Below the pieces are notes generated by a model, which saw nothing but the letters and a program-made list of their open reading frames with translations, made no database searches and was not told the DNA's origin. 38,617 nucleotides of DNA from an uncultured Marinomonas sp. (lineage in GTDB: Bacteria; Pseudomonadota; Gammaproteobacteria; Pseudomonadales; Marinomonadaceae): the NCBI GenBank assembly GCA_947493575.1, contig CANLRQ010000027.1:1-38617 (forward strand), given 5' to 3'. Positions 27,474-36,211 of this stretch are shown here, piece by piece. The first letter of the stretch is position 1, and each line of letters begins with the position of its first letter. A program made the translations under genes and the position numbers.

Positions 27474-28202
27474 ATGGCTGTAAATAACTCTAAATCAATT
27501 CTTATTGTAGAAGATGATGAACGTTTAGCTTTATTGACAAAAGAGTATCTACAAAAGAACGATTTTGTTGTTGATATTGAGTCGGATGGTCGACGAGCAA
27601 TTAGTCGAATTATAGAGACAAAACCTGATCTAGTTATTCTTGATTTAATGTTACCCGGGGCGGATGGTTTTACTGTGTGCCGAAGTGTAAGAGAAGAATA
27701 TAAATCTCCGATTTTAATGCTGACAGCGAGAAGTGATGATGTGGATCAGATCCTGGGCTTAGAAATAGGTGCTGATGATTATGTTTCTAAACCGGTAAAA
27801 CCAAGAGTTTTACTGGCTCGTATCCAATCTTTATTGCGTCGCAGTACACAAGATGTTGATGTGAATCTTTTGTCTTCATCCTCAGGGCGAGTGAGTCAAA
27901 CATTAACATTTGGTCCATTGGATATCGATAATTCTCGACGAGAAGCGTGGGTTTCTGGAAGTGAAATAGATTTAACCAGTGCAGAATTTGATCTGTTGTG
28001 GTTATTAGCAAGTAATGCAGGTCGCATTTTAAGCCGGGAAGAAATTTTTAGTGAACTTCGAGGAATTGAATACGATGGTCAAGATCGATCTGTTGACGTT
28101 CGTATATCAAGAATTCGCTCCAAAATTGGCGATGACCCGATACACCCTAGAAAAATTAAAACCATTAGAAGTAAAGGCTACCTTTTTGTAAAAGAGGCTT
28201 AG
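27474..28202 (+). CDS. OmpR/PhoB-family response regulator, RstA-like
   Basis: A 242-residue regulator. The receiver domain has VEDDE, phospho-acceptor D57 (VILDLMLPGADGF), LTARSDD and K at SKPVKP. The C-terminal winged helix runs from about residue 140 (SEIDLTSAEFDLLWLLASNAGRILSREEI, then DRSVDVRISRIRSKI). The receiver resembles E. coli RstA in KPDLVILDLMLPGADGFTVCRSVR and GLEIGADDYVSKPVKPRVLLARI. It pairs with the kinase 5 bp downstream. The target genes are not evident here. Confidence 0.92.
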   Translation: MAVNNSKSILIVEDDERLALLTKEYLQKNDFVVDIESDGRRAISRIIETKPDLVILDLMLPGADGFTVCRSVREEYKSPILMLTARSDDVDQILGLEIGADDYVSKPVKPRVLLARIQSLLRRSTQDVDVNLLSSSSGRVSQTLTFGPLDIDNSRREAWVSGSEIDLTSAEFDLLWLLASNAGRILSREEIFSELRGIEYDGQDRSVDVRISRIRSKIGDDPIHPRKIKTIRSKGYLFVKEA

Positions 28203-28207
28203 TATAA

Positions 28208-29716
28208 ATGAGTAATAATGGTTGGCAACTTTATCGAAATCTGATTCTTAGTGGTTTAGCTCTTTTAGCTTTTAGTTTTGTTGTCATTCATTTTGCTCAA
28301 TCCAATTATTTATTCTCACGCTCTAGCAGCTTGAAATGTTCTGACGTTGAGTTGAGTGCATTAAATATAATGCTAGGTCAGAATGTTTCTGCTTCCCATT
28401 ATCAGTGGCAAAAAAGCGATATCACATCACCTTTACCCATCAATCATGCGCTTGATTTATTGAAAAATAATATATCTAGTGTGGGTCAGTTAATTGATAA
28501 TGAAGTACATTTCTATGACGGTAACTCACTGTTATTTTCAGCCGTTTTTTCCGATTCGATTGAGTTTTATTCTATAGAGTTGTTATTAAAGCAGTTTTTA
28601 GATTCTCCTATATACGATATAGAAGAGAAAAAACAATTGCTAGATTCTTTAGAGTGCGTTAATGCTGAATACAGTGATCGTTTTAAAGGTCTTCCTGAGG
28701 GTTTACATTCAATACATTCTGACTCAGGTAGTGATTTATTTATATGGAATCAAAAGGACCATCCTTTATTAACGATTGGAGTGCCATATTATTCTGGTTG
28801 GAGCTTAACCTTACTGGTTACAGGTGTTGTTGCAATTACAATAATTTTAATGCTACTGCTCATTTGGAAAGAGTTTTTGGTTTTAGAGATTAAGAGGAAA
28901 ACCTTCGAAAAAATTACAAAACAAATTGCTAGAGGTGAGTCCAGCTTGCCTGAAAATGTCTCCGATAGTGATGGTACTTTAGAAGAACTAGCGGACTCTT
29001 TTGGTTCTATGTCATATCATATACAGAGATTATTGAAAGTCCAAAGAGAGATGACAAATGCTATTTCTCATGAGTTACGAACTCCTATCGCTCGTTTAAG
29101 GTTTGGTCTTGAGTCCTTAAGAGATGACGTCCCTGAAGACGTGTTAATGATGATAGACGGACTCGAGGGAGATGTTGAAGAGCTGAATACCTTAGTTGAT
29201 GAGGTTTTGACCTATGGGAAACTAGAAGAAGGGGCGTTAGCGCTGAACTTCACTAAGGTAGATATGGCCGATGTTATGTCTTTTATCGTAGAAAATAATG
29301 AAGCGCTTTTTTCAGGGCTTGATATTCAAATAGATATTGATTTGGACGATAGTATTGTCTTAGCGGACCCTCATCATTTGCCTAGAGCAATACAAAATTT
29401 AATATTAAACGCTTCGAAATACGCAAAAAATAGCGTTAAGGTTAGCTTTTTCAGTTACCCTGAATCTTGGCGAATCGATATCGAGGATGATGGTCCTGGA
29501 ATCGCTCCAGAAGACAGAGATAAGGTGTTTATTCCTTTTCAACGTTTAGATAACAGCCGTACTCGAGCGTCAGGTGGGTATGGTCTTGGTCTTGCAATAG
29601 TGCAAAAAATCGCCTTTTGGCATGGTGGGGCGGTATTAATTGATGACAGTTCCTTGGGCGGGGCGAAATTTAGTTTCATATGGTCAAGGAACTACCATAA
29701 ACAAGATGTAAGTTAA
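28208..29716 (+). CDS. Sensor histidine kinase, RstB-like
   Basis: A 502-residue membrane kinase with a helix at about 12-30, a periplasmic domain (about 31-195), a second helix (about 199-220), HAMP (about 221-275), an H-box NAISHELRTPIARLRFGLES with H288, and an ATPase domain with NLILNASKYA, DDGPGIAPEDRDKVFIPFQR and GGYGLGLAIV. The H-box sequence is the RstB/CpxA type. The periplasmic region has two cysteines (about 44 and 150) that might pair. The ligand is unknown. It forms an operon with the RstA-like regulator. Confidence 0.92.
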   Translation: MSNNGWQLYRNLILSGLALLAFSFVVIHFAQSNYLFSRSSSLKCSDVELSALNIMLGQNVSASHYQWQKSDITSPLPINHALDLLKNNISSVGQLIDNEVHFYDGNSLLFSAVFSDSIEFYSIELLLKQFLDSPIYDIEEKKQLLDSLECVNAEYSDRFKGLPEGLHSIHSDSGSDLFIWNQKDHPLLTIGVPYYSGWSLTLLVTGVVAITIILMLLLIWKEFLVLEIKRKTFEKITKQIARGESSLPENVSDSDGTLEELADSFGSMSYHIQRLLKVQREMTNAISHELRTPIARLRFGLESLRDDVPEDVLMMIDGLEGDVEELNTLVDEVLTYGKLEEGALALNFTKVDMADVMSFIVENNEALFSGLDIQIDIDLDDSIVLADPHHLPRAIQNLILNASKYAKNSVKVSFFSYPESWRIDIEDDGPGIAPEDRDKVFIPFQRLDNSRTRASGGYGLGLAIVQKIAFWHGGAVLIDDSSLGGAKFSFIWSRNYHKQDVS

Positions 29717-29777
29717 CAAATTGGAAAAAGTATTTATAACCGTTGCTTTAATCAGGTAGAAATATCTTGAACGCTTT

Positions 29778-30704
29778 TTATAGATCTGGGGATAAAATGC
29801 CTTTTAGATTTTTAAAGCTAGTCTGCGATGCGGTGTTTATTAAGTCTTGAATAAAAGGTGTATCCCTTTGGTCTTTACGAATAGCGATGTAAAGTTTGCA
29901 CCAAATTCCTTCTTCACCTAGAGACTTAGTAATAACATACTGTCTATTTGTATATTCTGTTAATGCCCAGTTTGGAAGGCAAGATACGCCTCGGCCACTT
30001 GCTACTAACTGCATCATCATTAGTGTTAATTCGCATTGTCGAATTTTTACTGGTTGGATTCCTGCTGGATCTAAAAAGTGTCTAAAAATATCTAATCTTT
30101 CTAATTCAATTGGATAAGTTATCAATACTTCGCTTTGCAGATCTTGAGGCTCGATATACTCTTTTTTAGCGAGGCGATGGTGTCTAGATATTGCTATTTG
30201 AGATTCATATTGAAATAAAGGAATGTATTCGATATTTGCCATTTCGATCGGGTCGGACGTAACAACTAAATCAAGATCTCCACGTGCAAGTGCTGGTAAA
30301 GGCATAAAGCTGAATGCGGTGGATAGATCAAGTTCAACATCTGGCCAGTGTTCTCGAAAATGATCTATAGTAGGCATCAGCCATTCATAACAACTATGGC
30401 ACTCAATGGATATATGTAATCGCCCACTTTCTCCTTCTGCAAACCTTTGAATGTCTCTTTGAGCGCTTCTAAAGGATGGGATCACATCATCTGCGAGCTG
30501 TAACAAGCGTAAACCTGCGCTAGTAAAGCGTACCGGTTTTGTTTTTCTTATAAATAGTGGGCAGCCTAATTTCTCTTCCAAATCTTTTAATTGGTGAGAT
30601 AAAGCAGATTGAGTAAGGTGAACCCTATCAGCAGCTTCTACAAGACTGCCTGTTTCATGAAGGGCTGTTAGGGTTTTTAGATGTCTAACTTCGATAAGGC
30701 TCAT
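29778..30704 (-). CDS. metR: LysR-family transcriptional regulator MetR
   Basis: A 308-residue LysR protein. The start MSLIEVRHLKTLTALHETGS and the helix-turn-helix (AADRVHLTQSALSHQLKDLEEKLG) closely follow MetR, as do HISIECHSCYEWLMPTIDHF, DLVVTSD and YPIELERLDIFRHFLDPAGI. MetR activates methionine-synthesis genes with homocysteine as co-inducer. The 73 bp upstream contain two small inverted repeats (30726-30739 and 30741-30756) that could be an autoregulatory site. MITE copy 3 lies just beyond them. Confidence 0.93.
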   Translation of the reverse strand: MSLIEVRHLKTLTALHETGSLVEAADRVHLTQSALSHQLKDLEEKLGCPLFIRKTKPVRFTSAGLRLLQLADDVIPSFRSAQRDIQRFAEGESGRLHISIECHSCYEWLMPTIDHFREHWPDVELDLSTAFSFMPLPALARGDLDLVVTSDPIEMANIEYIPLFQYESQIAISRHHRLAKKEYIEPQDLQSEVLITYPIELERLDIFRHFLDPAGIQPVKIRQCELTLMMMQLVASGRGVSCLPNWALTEYTNRQYVITKSLGEEGIWCKLYIAIRKDQRDTPFIQDLINTASQTSFKNLKGILSPDL

Positions 30705-30725
30705 GGGAATGTCTTATGTAAAAAA

Positions 30726-30756
30726 GCAATTATTATTGCATTGATGTTATTATCAA
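30726..30756 (-). promoter_or_regulatory. Two inverted repeats upstream of metR, possible LysR-type operator
   Basis: GCAAT-TATT-ATTGC (30726-30739) and TTGAT-N6-ATCAA (30741-30756) sit side by side, 22 to 52 bp before the metR start. LysR regulators bind such T-N11-A palindromes and often repress their own gene. The sequences do not match the enteric MetR consensus closely, so the assignment is tentative. Confidence 0.35.
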
Positions 30757-30777
30757 AGCGATGACATAAAATATTAT

Positions 30778-30860
30778 GAGACCTTTACACAACGATTACG
30801 CTTGCTAATACTTTGTTAAAAACAGACTTATTATCGCTCATGACTTCGTGCAAAGGCCTC
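30778..30860 (-). mobile_element. MITE-like element, copy 3 (83 bp, internally deleted)
   Basis: Ends GAGACCTTTACACAA and TCGTGCAAAGGCCTC, flanked by ATTAT (30773-30777) and ATTCT (30861-30865), a 4-of-5 match. It is in the opposite orientation to copies 1 and 2 and has lost the middle of the element. It lies 22 bp after the argF stop and 73 bp before the metR start; its fold-back structure may end argF transcription. Confidence 0.85.
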
Positions 30861-30882
30861 ATTCTGCATTAGAATGCAAAAG

Positions 30883-31785
30883 TTAACATAAAAGAAATTC
30901 TAGCAGTGCTTTTTGAGCGTGTAAGCGATTTTCTGCTTCGTCCCAAACAACGGAATCTGGATGATCAATGACATCAGCCGTGACTTCTTCACCTCTATGG
31001 GCTGGGAGACAATGCATAAATAATGCATCTTGATTAGCTAAAGCCATTAACTCTTGATTCACTTGGAAAGAATGAAAATCTTGTAGGCGTTTTTCCTGCT
31101 CACTTTCTTGTCCCATAGAAGCAAAGACATCTGTAACAACTAAGTCAGCATTTTTTACTGCGTCTTGAGCGCTATTTAGTACAGTCACTCGGTGCGAGTA
31201 TTTTTCAACTAATTCTTGGTTTGGCTCATAACCAATTGGGCACGCGACAACTAAAGTAAAGTCTAACAATTCTGCTGCATTAATATAGGAATGACACATG
31301 TTGTTACCATCACCAACCCACACTACTTTTTTGCCTTCGATTGTGCCTCTATGTTCTTGATACGTTTGCATATCAGCAAGTAATTGGCAGGGATGAAAAT
31401 CGTCGGTTAAAGCATTAATTACTGGTACAGAAGAGTTTGCTGCAAAGGTTTCAATGTCAGAATGTTTAAAGGTTCTGATCATTACAGCATCAACCATACT
31501 GGAAATTACTCTAGCACTGTCTTCAATAGGTTCACCTCTTCCTAATTGAGTATCTCTTGACGATAAGAAAAGAGCATGACCACCAAATTGAGCCATTCCA
31601 GCTTCAAAAGAAACACGTGTACGAGTTGAAGACTTTTCAAAAATCATAGCTAAAACACGATTTTTTAATGGCTGATATTGGGTACCTTCACGATGCATTT
31701 TTTTCAATTCTGACGCTCTTGTCAAAATTTGTTTTAGTTCATCGGAAGTAAGATCCATTAATGTCAAAAAATGCCTTGGTGACAC
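30883..31785 (-). CDS. argF: Ornithine carbamoyltransferase, anabolic
   Basis: A 300-residue enzyme that makes citrulline from ornithine and carbamoyl phosphate in arginine synthesis. The carbamoyl-phosphate loop [25 protein letters not shown] and the ornithine-loop [12 protein letters not shown] with its reactive cysteine are all present. The length is typical of anabolic ArgF of Pseudomonas type. It starts with GTG, supported by an AGGAG site 6 bp upstream. It is divergent from grxD and followed by MITE copy 3. Confidence 0.97.
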   Translation of the reverse strand: MSPRHFLTLMDLTSDELKQILTRASELKKMHREGTQYQPLKNRVLAMIFEKSSTRTRVSFEAGMAQFGGHALFLSSRDTQLGRGEPIEDSARVISSMVDAVMIRTFKHSDIETFAANSSVPVINALTDDFHPCQLLADMQTYQEHRGTIEGKKVVWVGDGNNMCHSYINAAELLDFTLVVACPIGYEPNQELVEKYSHRVTVLNSAQDAVKNADLVVTDVFASMGQESEQEKRLQDFHSFQVNQELMALANQDALFMHCLPAHRGEEVTADVIDHPDSVVWDEAENRLHAQKALLEFLLC

Positions 31786-31927
31786 GTGAAGCTCCTGTAG
31801 GAATTATTTAAAAGGGAATCGGCCAATGTAATACACTGAGGCAGGTTAGTAAAGTGCGAAAAGTAATCAAAAACCTAAATATAGGGCTTGTAATCTAAGT
31901 CTAGAACCCATATAAACCTCATCAAAG

Positions 31928-31933
31928 TATAAT
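31928..31933 (+). promoter_or_regulatory. Possible -10 element upstream of grxD
   Basis: A perfect TATAAT 85 bp before the grxD start in the 233-bp gap between divergent argF and grxD. No clear -35 box is seen. A 13-base palindrome ATTCATGATGAAT (31987-31999) lies between it and the ribosome site; its role is unknown. Confidence 0.3.
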
Positions 31934-32018
31934 GTGGCATTATAGTAAGTTTAGAAGCACTGATTCACAGTATTTCAGATAATGTCATTCATGATGAATA
32001 TGAATAAGGGGTTTCGAC

Positions 32019-32351
32019 GTGAGTACACTTGATACGATTAAAGAGCAAATAGATAACAACCCAATCCTTTTGTATATGAAAGGAACGCCCCGAGCTCCTC
32101 AATGTGGCTTTTCTGCTCAAACAGTACAAGCATTGATGTCTTGTGGAGAGCGTTTTGCGTTCGTTAATATTTTGGAAAATCAGGATATCCGTAGTGAATT
32201 ACCAAAATTTGCCAACTGGCCTACTTTTCCACAATTATGGATTAAAGGTGAGCTTGTAGGGGGCTGTGATATTGTTGTTGAAATGGCAGGAAATGGTGAA
32301 CTGCAAACATTAATTGCAGACACTGTTGCAGAGTCAGGTAGTCAAGAATAA
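32019..32351 (+). CDS. grxD: Monothiol glutaredoxin Grx4/GrxD
   Basis: A 110-residue monothiol glutaredoxin. The signature is MKGTPRAPQCGFSAQTVQAL with C29 in the CGFS active site. The NWPTFPQLWIKGELVGGCDI block carries the cis-proline and glutathione-binding Gly-Gly-Cys-Asp. The family carries and delivers [2Fe-2S] clusters with BolA partners. It starts with GTG behind an AAGGGG site. Confidence 0.96.
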   Translation: MSTLDTIKEQIDNNPILLYMKGTPRAPQCGFSAQTVQALMSCGERFAFVNILENQDIRSELPKFANWPTFPQLWIKGELVGGCDIVVEMAGNGELQTLIADTVAESGSQE

Positions 32352-32425
32352 ATAGTTAAGGTTATTTCTAAAGGGTAATAGTCAAGCTTTATTGCCTCTA
32401 TAGCTAATCTCAATCAGCGTTGTGA

Positions 32426-32446
32426 TTATTATTTAAGATATAATAA
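32426..32446 (+). promoter_or_regulatory. Inverted repeat overlapping a -10 box before the peroxiredoxin gene
   Basis: TTATTAT-N7-ATAATAA is a perfect 7-bp inverted repeat that overlaps a TATAAT at 32439-32444, about 70 bp before the peroxiredoxin ATG. Its position over a -10 box would suit a repressor. It does not match the OxyR consensus, and AT-rich palindromes arise easily by chance. Confidence 0.35.
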
Positions 32447-32513
32447 GCAGCGTAATAACATATTATTTTTAATTTCTTTTTAATGCATAATTTTCAAAAT
32501 GGAGAACCATAGA

Positions 32514-33137
32514 ATGACAATTTTAGTTGGCAAACAAGCACCTGATTTTACCGTTCCTGCAGTCTTGGCGGATGGCCAAATAGTTGATTCTTTTAATTTG
32601 GCTGAAACAATTAAAGGGAAATACGCAATTGTTTTCTTTTACCCTTTAGATTTTACTTTTGTATGTCCATCTGAAATCATTGCAATGTCTCACCGTATGG
32701 AGCAATTTCGTAAATTAGGCGTGGAAGTTGTGGGTGTTTCTATTGATTCACACTTCACTCACAATGCTTGGAGAAATACTCCAGTTAATGATGGTGGTAT
32801 TGGTGCTGTAGAGTACACACTAGCTGCTGATATGGATCATGCTATCGCTAAAGCTTATGGAATCGAAGCTGAAGAAGGTGACTCTTATTACCCTGCAGGT
32901 GTTGCAATGCGTGCATCGTTTGTAATCGATCAGAAAGGTATTGTTCGTTCTCAAGTTGTGAACGATGAGCCTATTGGTCGTAATATGGATGAGCTAGTAC
33001 GTGTTGTAGAAGCTTTACAATTCTTTGAAGAAAATGGCCAAGTTTGTCCAGCTGGTTGGAACAAAGGCGATAAAGGTATGGTAAACACTCCAGAAGGTGT
33101 TGCTTCTTACCTATCTGAAAGCAGTGAACAGCTGTAA
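32514..33137 (+). CDS. Typical 2-Cys peroxiredoxin (Prx1/AhpC type)
   Basis: A 207-residue peroxidase that reduces hydrogen peroxide and organic peroxides. The peroxidatic C51 is in PLDFTFVCPSEI, the resolving cysteine is near residue 176 in NGQVCPAGWNKGDKGM, and the catalytic arginine region (AMRASFVID) is intact. It fits the Prx1/AhpC group. The ATG at 32514 with a GGAGA site is preferred over the ATG 15 bases upstream, because MTILVGKQAPDF is the usual N-terminus. It ends in a terminator. Confidence 0.94.
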   Translation: MTILVGKQAPDFTVPAVLADGQIVDSFNLAETIKGKYAIVFFYPLDFTFVCPSEIIAMSHRMEQFRKLGVEVVGVSIDSHFTHNAWRNTPVNDGGIGAVEYTLAADMDHAIAKAYGIEAEEGDSYYPAGVAMRASFVIDQKGIVRSQVVNDEPIGRNMDELVRVVEALQFFEENGQVCPAGWNKGDKGMVNTPEGVASYLSESSEQL

Positions 33138-33154
33138 ATAATTTTTAGATACAT

Positions 33155-33187
33155 AAAAGCTGCTAATCTTGTTAGCGGCTTTTTTAT
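33155..33187 (+). terminator. Rho-independent terminator after the peroxiredoxin gene
   Basis: AAAAGCTGCTAA pairs with TTAGCGGCTTTT (one G-U pair) around a 5-base loop, followed by Ts, 17 bp after the stop codon. A classic intrinsic terminator. Confidence 0.88.
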
Positions 33188-33365
33188 TTGTTTTATAAAT
33201 CTGCCTAATACTATTTCGATAAACCGCTCTTAATCTCCTATCTGACGTAAAACTAAATTGATAAGTCGTAATTGAATCCACTTTTTTTCTAAAATCGAGG
33301 AATTATAAGCACTCTATATTTCACACTATTCTGTCTTGATTGGGCTAAGACTCCGCTCAGTGAGA

Positions 33366-33518
33366 ATGGATAAAAAAGATCTTTTAACAGCAAATATTGA
33401 AATCTTTAAAAGGCTGGGTAAAGCGCTTAAGGAAAGTGATAATAGGTTCAAAGAGGGCGCATTAGATGAACCAGCATTAGATAATGTGAGGCTTTTGAAT
33501 AACTACTGTGCTTGCTAA
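33366..33518 (+). CDS. Small ORF whose 3' end was replaced by a MITE insertion
   Basis: A 50-codon ORF of unknown function, charged and probably helical (DKKDLLTANIEIFKRLGKAL, then KESDNRFKEG). The first 40 residues are upstream of MITE copy 4; the last 10 (VRLLNNYCAC) come from the element. Removing the element and one copy of the duplicated 5-mer restores a frame that reads on for three residues to a TAA, giving a 43-residue ancestor. Whether it is expressed is unknown: the ribosome site (GTGAGA) is weak and I recognise no family. Confidence 0.35.
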   Translation: MDKKDLLTANIEIFKRLGKALKESDNRFKEGALDEPALDNVRLLNNYCAC

Positions 33519-33627
33519 TATTTTGTTAAAAACAGACTCAAAATGCGCATTTGTAACTTATAAACTCCGCTTTTTTGTCTGTTTTTGCCTCGTCATATCA
33601 TCGCTCATGACTTCGTGAAAAGGTCTC
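33488..33627 (-). mobile_element. MITE-like element, copy 4 (140 bp)
   Basis: The left end has drifted (GAGGCTTTTGAATAA), the right end is TCGTGAAAAGGTCTC. The interior matches copies 2 and 5 (GCTTGCTAATATTTTGTTAA, then AAAAACAGACTC). Flanking 5-mers are AATGT (33483-33487) and AATGC (33628-33632), 4 of 5 matching. It sits at the end of a small ORF and 65 bp from the end of a convergent LysR gene. Confidence 0.85.
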
Positions 33628-33692
33628 AATGCTCCTATTTAAGAGTCGAGTTTTTTTACAAATCATTGTTTCAAGAAATGTTCATCTAGAAA

Positions 33693-34646
33693 TTAGTAAT
33701 TGCTTTTTAATTGGAACTCTTTGGCAAGTTCATTTACTTGTTGTCGAAACCAAATGTGGCTGGCATCATGGTGCAGTAATGGACTCCAGATCATTTTTAA
33801 TTCAATTGGTGGGATGTAAAAAGGTGGTTCTAAAATAACTAAATCAGGGTTGTTTTTGTTTATCATGGCGACTTTTTTAGGTAACGTAGTAATCAGGTCT
33901 TGTTCTAGTGAAAGGTGCATAGCCGTATGATAACTGCGAGTGAAGACTCTGATGCTGCGTTTCTTATCAAGGGATTGCAGTGCTTCATCAACCCAGCCTA
34001 ATTTTTGCACATCGGTAGGGTCCATACCAACTCCAACACCAAAACCTGTTTTACTCACCCAGATATGCTGAGAAGTTAAATAAGCGTCTAAAGTGAAGCT
34101 GTGCTGTATAGGGTTATGTACACTCATCATGCACACAAAAGAGTCTGTCCAAACGCTTTTATTGTGAAAAGACTGAGGTAATTCCTCAAATCGGTTGATT
34201 GCCATATCAATTTTTCCAGCTTCCACATCGTGGAACGTGACATCGCTTGGGGTCATTATATCTAGAGTAATACCTGGGGCGTTCACCCTTAGGCGATTTA
34301 AAAGTAATGGGATTACAGTCGATGTGGCATAATCGCTGGCCATAATACGAAAAACTCTGGTGCTGGTTTTTGCGTTAAAATCTGCTGCTGGTTGCAATGC
34401 TTCCTCAAGCTCTAGCAGTACTTTTCGAACGATAGGCTGAAGTCGGAGAGCTTTCTCAGTAGGTTTCATTCCTTCACTGGTTCTTACAAGCAGAGGATCG
34501 CCGAGTAAGTCTCTCAGCCTTTTTAATCCATTACTCATTGCTGGTTGAGTGATGTTTAATTTGCTTGCAGAGCGTGTAACGTTACATTCTCTTAGGAGTA
34601 CGTCTAAATAGATAAGTAAATTAAGATCGATTCTATTAATATTCAT
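33693..34646 (-). CDS. LysR-family transcriptional regulator (NodD/NahR/LeuO-like)
   Basis: A 317-residue LysR protein. The N-terminus INRIDLNLLIYLDVLLRECN and helix-turn-helix TRSASKLNITQPAMSNGLKRLRDLLGDPLLVRTSEGM belong to the NodD/NahR/LeuO branch. The substrate domain (about 90-305) includes RIMASDYATSTVIPLLL and LITTLPKKVA. Targets cannot be deduced. The divergent neighbour is a GFA-family gene across a 218-bp gap, so that gene is a candidate target. Confidence 0.88.
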   Translation of the reverse strand: MNINRIDLNLLIYLDVLLRECNVTRSASKLNITQPAMSNGLKRLRDLLGDPLLVRTSEGMKPTEKALRLQPIVRKVLLELEEALQPAADFNAKTSTRVFRIMASDYATSTVIPLLLNRLRVNAPGITLDIMTPSDVTFHDVEAGKIDMAINRFEELPQSFHNKSVWTDSFVCMMSVHNPIQHSFTLDAYLTSQHIWVSKTGFGVGVGMDPTDVQKLGWVDEALQSLDKKRSIRVFTRSYHTAMHLSLEQDLITTLPKKVAMINKNNPDLVILEPPFYIPPIELKMIWSPLLHHDASHIWFRQQVNELAKEFQLKSNY

Positions 34647-34864
34647 GATTTTTATATTCTGAATTGAGTGTATTCGATTTGTGAATTGATTTTACAGGTT
34701 AATTTTGAAAGCTCAATAATCAAGTGGGAAATAGTTTTTACGCATTAGATTGCTAAGGAAGATGATTTGTTCGCATCTTCCTTAGTGTGGAGAATAGCTG
34801 CTGATATATGATAGAGTGGGTTTTTGTACTTTCAGCTTCCCGATTATTTAAAGTGTATATAAAT

Positions 34865-35257
34865 ATGAAAGCGTCGTGTTTATGTGGTCTTGTTCAAATA
34901 GAAATAAAGTCTCCTTTTATCAGTTTTTCTTATTGTCATTGTGGACAGTGTAGAAAAAGCCACGGAGCTGGAAGTGTTGCTTATGGAACCTGTTTGAAGA
35001 GTGATGTTGAGTGGCTATCTGGCAAAAAAAAAGTTCGTTGCTTTGAGTCTTCTGAAAAAGTAAAAAGGGGCTTTTGCAAAGAATGTGGAAGTAATCTTTA
35101 TTACTATAATAAAGATTACCCGAGTCATTTAGACATTCCTTTAGCTATTCTCGATGAGGCTTCAAAGATTCAACCTGAATATCATATACATGTAGCTTCT
35201 AAAGCCGAATGGTACTCAATCAATGATGATTTACCTCAACACCTATTTGAGCATTAA
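34865..35257 (+). CDS. GFA family protein (glutathione-dependent formaldehyde-activating fold)
   Basis: A 130-residue zinc protein of the GFA/CENP-V family. The metal-binding cysteines are in MKASCLCGLVQIEI, SYCHCGQCRKSHGAG and GFCKECGSNLYYY, the standard Cx(1)C, CxxC and CxxC layout; SVAYGTCL and WYSINDDLPQH also fit. Members include the Paracoccus Gfa, but most are of unknown substrate. I place the start at ATG 34865, since the earlier frame (from 34808) adds 19 residues with no family resemblance. The ribosome site is weak. Confidence 0.88.
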   Translation: MKASCLCGLVQIEIKSPFISFSYCHCGQCRKSHGAGSVAYGTCLKSDVEWLSGKKKVRCFESSEKVKRGFCKECGSNLYYYNKDYPSHLDIPLAILDEASKIQPEYHIHVASKAEWYSINDDLPQHLFEH

Positions 35258-35282
35258 GTATGCTTTCTAGGTGATAATGTAT

Positions 35283-36173
35283 TTAATTTATTAAAGCTGA
35301 TATTTCAATCTGTTTGCATTGCTCAACAAATTTTTGTGCGTTTTGGGTGAGCGTTGAGCTTTTCGGAGTCACTATTAATAGTTTTCTGCTTAGCTCTAAA
35401 GGCGTTTTAAAGGTTCTTATCAGCCCTGAATCTAACTCTTGTTTTAAAGCTAATTTTGATAAACACCCTAAGCCCATTTTGTGGATCACCGCTTGTTTAA
35501 CGGCTTCCATATGGCCTAATGAAAGGCTTATTTTTAATTGAGGTAAATTAGGACCTATGGCTTGTTCTAAGATGTTTCTAGTGCCTGAGCCTGATTCTCT
35601 CATTACCCAGTTTGCCTCTGCTAAATCATCCCATGAAAGTTCCTCAGGCCCATCTAGCTGAGCTGAACCAAAGACAGTCATTTCATCCTGTAGCCAAATG
35701 TCAACAAGCAGTTCAGCGTGCTGGCAATATCCTTCAATAAAACCAACTTCTGCCTTACCTGTTAAAAGCTGCTGAATTACGTTTTGCGTATTACCAATTT
35801 CCAAATTAAATCTAATATTAGGATGCTTTTCCTTAAATTCTGCCATTTGTTTAGGCAATAAATAGTTACCAACACTGACACTGGAAGCTAATTGTAAGGA
35901 GCCGCTAAGTTCATCAGAACTTCCCATACTTTCTATTTGCTCTATCTGGCTTAACACAGATCTGGCTTGAGGTAATAGATGGCGTGCCTGAGGAGTGATT
36001 TGTAAGCGTTTACCATGCCTTCTAAATAAAGGTCTACCAAGGAGTGCTTCTAGTTCTCTTAAGGCTTGACTGGCTGCAGGTTGACTAATCGCTACTAAAT
36101 CAGCAGCGGCGGTAACTGAGCCAGTGTGAACAACGGCCTCAAAAATTTGTAATTGTCTTAATGTTATTTTCAT
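35283..36173 (-). CDS. LysR-family transcriptional regulator (YeiE/CbbR-like)
   Basis: A 296-residue LysR protein: MKITLRQLQIFEAVVHTGSV, helix-turn-helix AAADLVAISQPAASQALRELEALLGRPLF, and a substrate domain with LQLASSVSVGNYLLPKQMAEF, VGFIEGYCQH and VMRESGSGTR. The Gly-Ser-Gly-Thr-Arg block is common in CysB/CbbR/YeiE-type regulators that sense anions or metabolites. It is 38 bp downstream of ldhA on the same strand, probably co-transcribed, but a link to lactate metabolism is only positional. Confidence 0.88.
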   Translation of the reverse strand: MKITLRQLQIFEAVVHTGSVTAAADLVAISQPAASQALRELEALLGRPLFRRHGKRLQITPQARHLLPQARSVLSQIEQIESMGSSDELSGSLQLASSVSVGNYLLPKQMAEFKEKHPNIRFNLEIGNTQNVIQQLLTGKAEVGFIEGYCQHAELLVDIWLQDEMTVFGSAQLDGPEELSWDDLAEANWVMRESGSGTRNILEQAIGPNLPQLKISLSLGHMEAVKQAVIHKMGLGCLSKLALKQELDSGLIRTFKTPLELSRKLLIVTPKSSTLTQNAQKFVEQCKQIEISALIN

Positions 36174-36211
36174 AAAAGCGTTTGTCTTGGCTGGTAAATA
36201 GTGTCGCGTAA

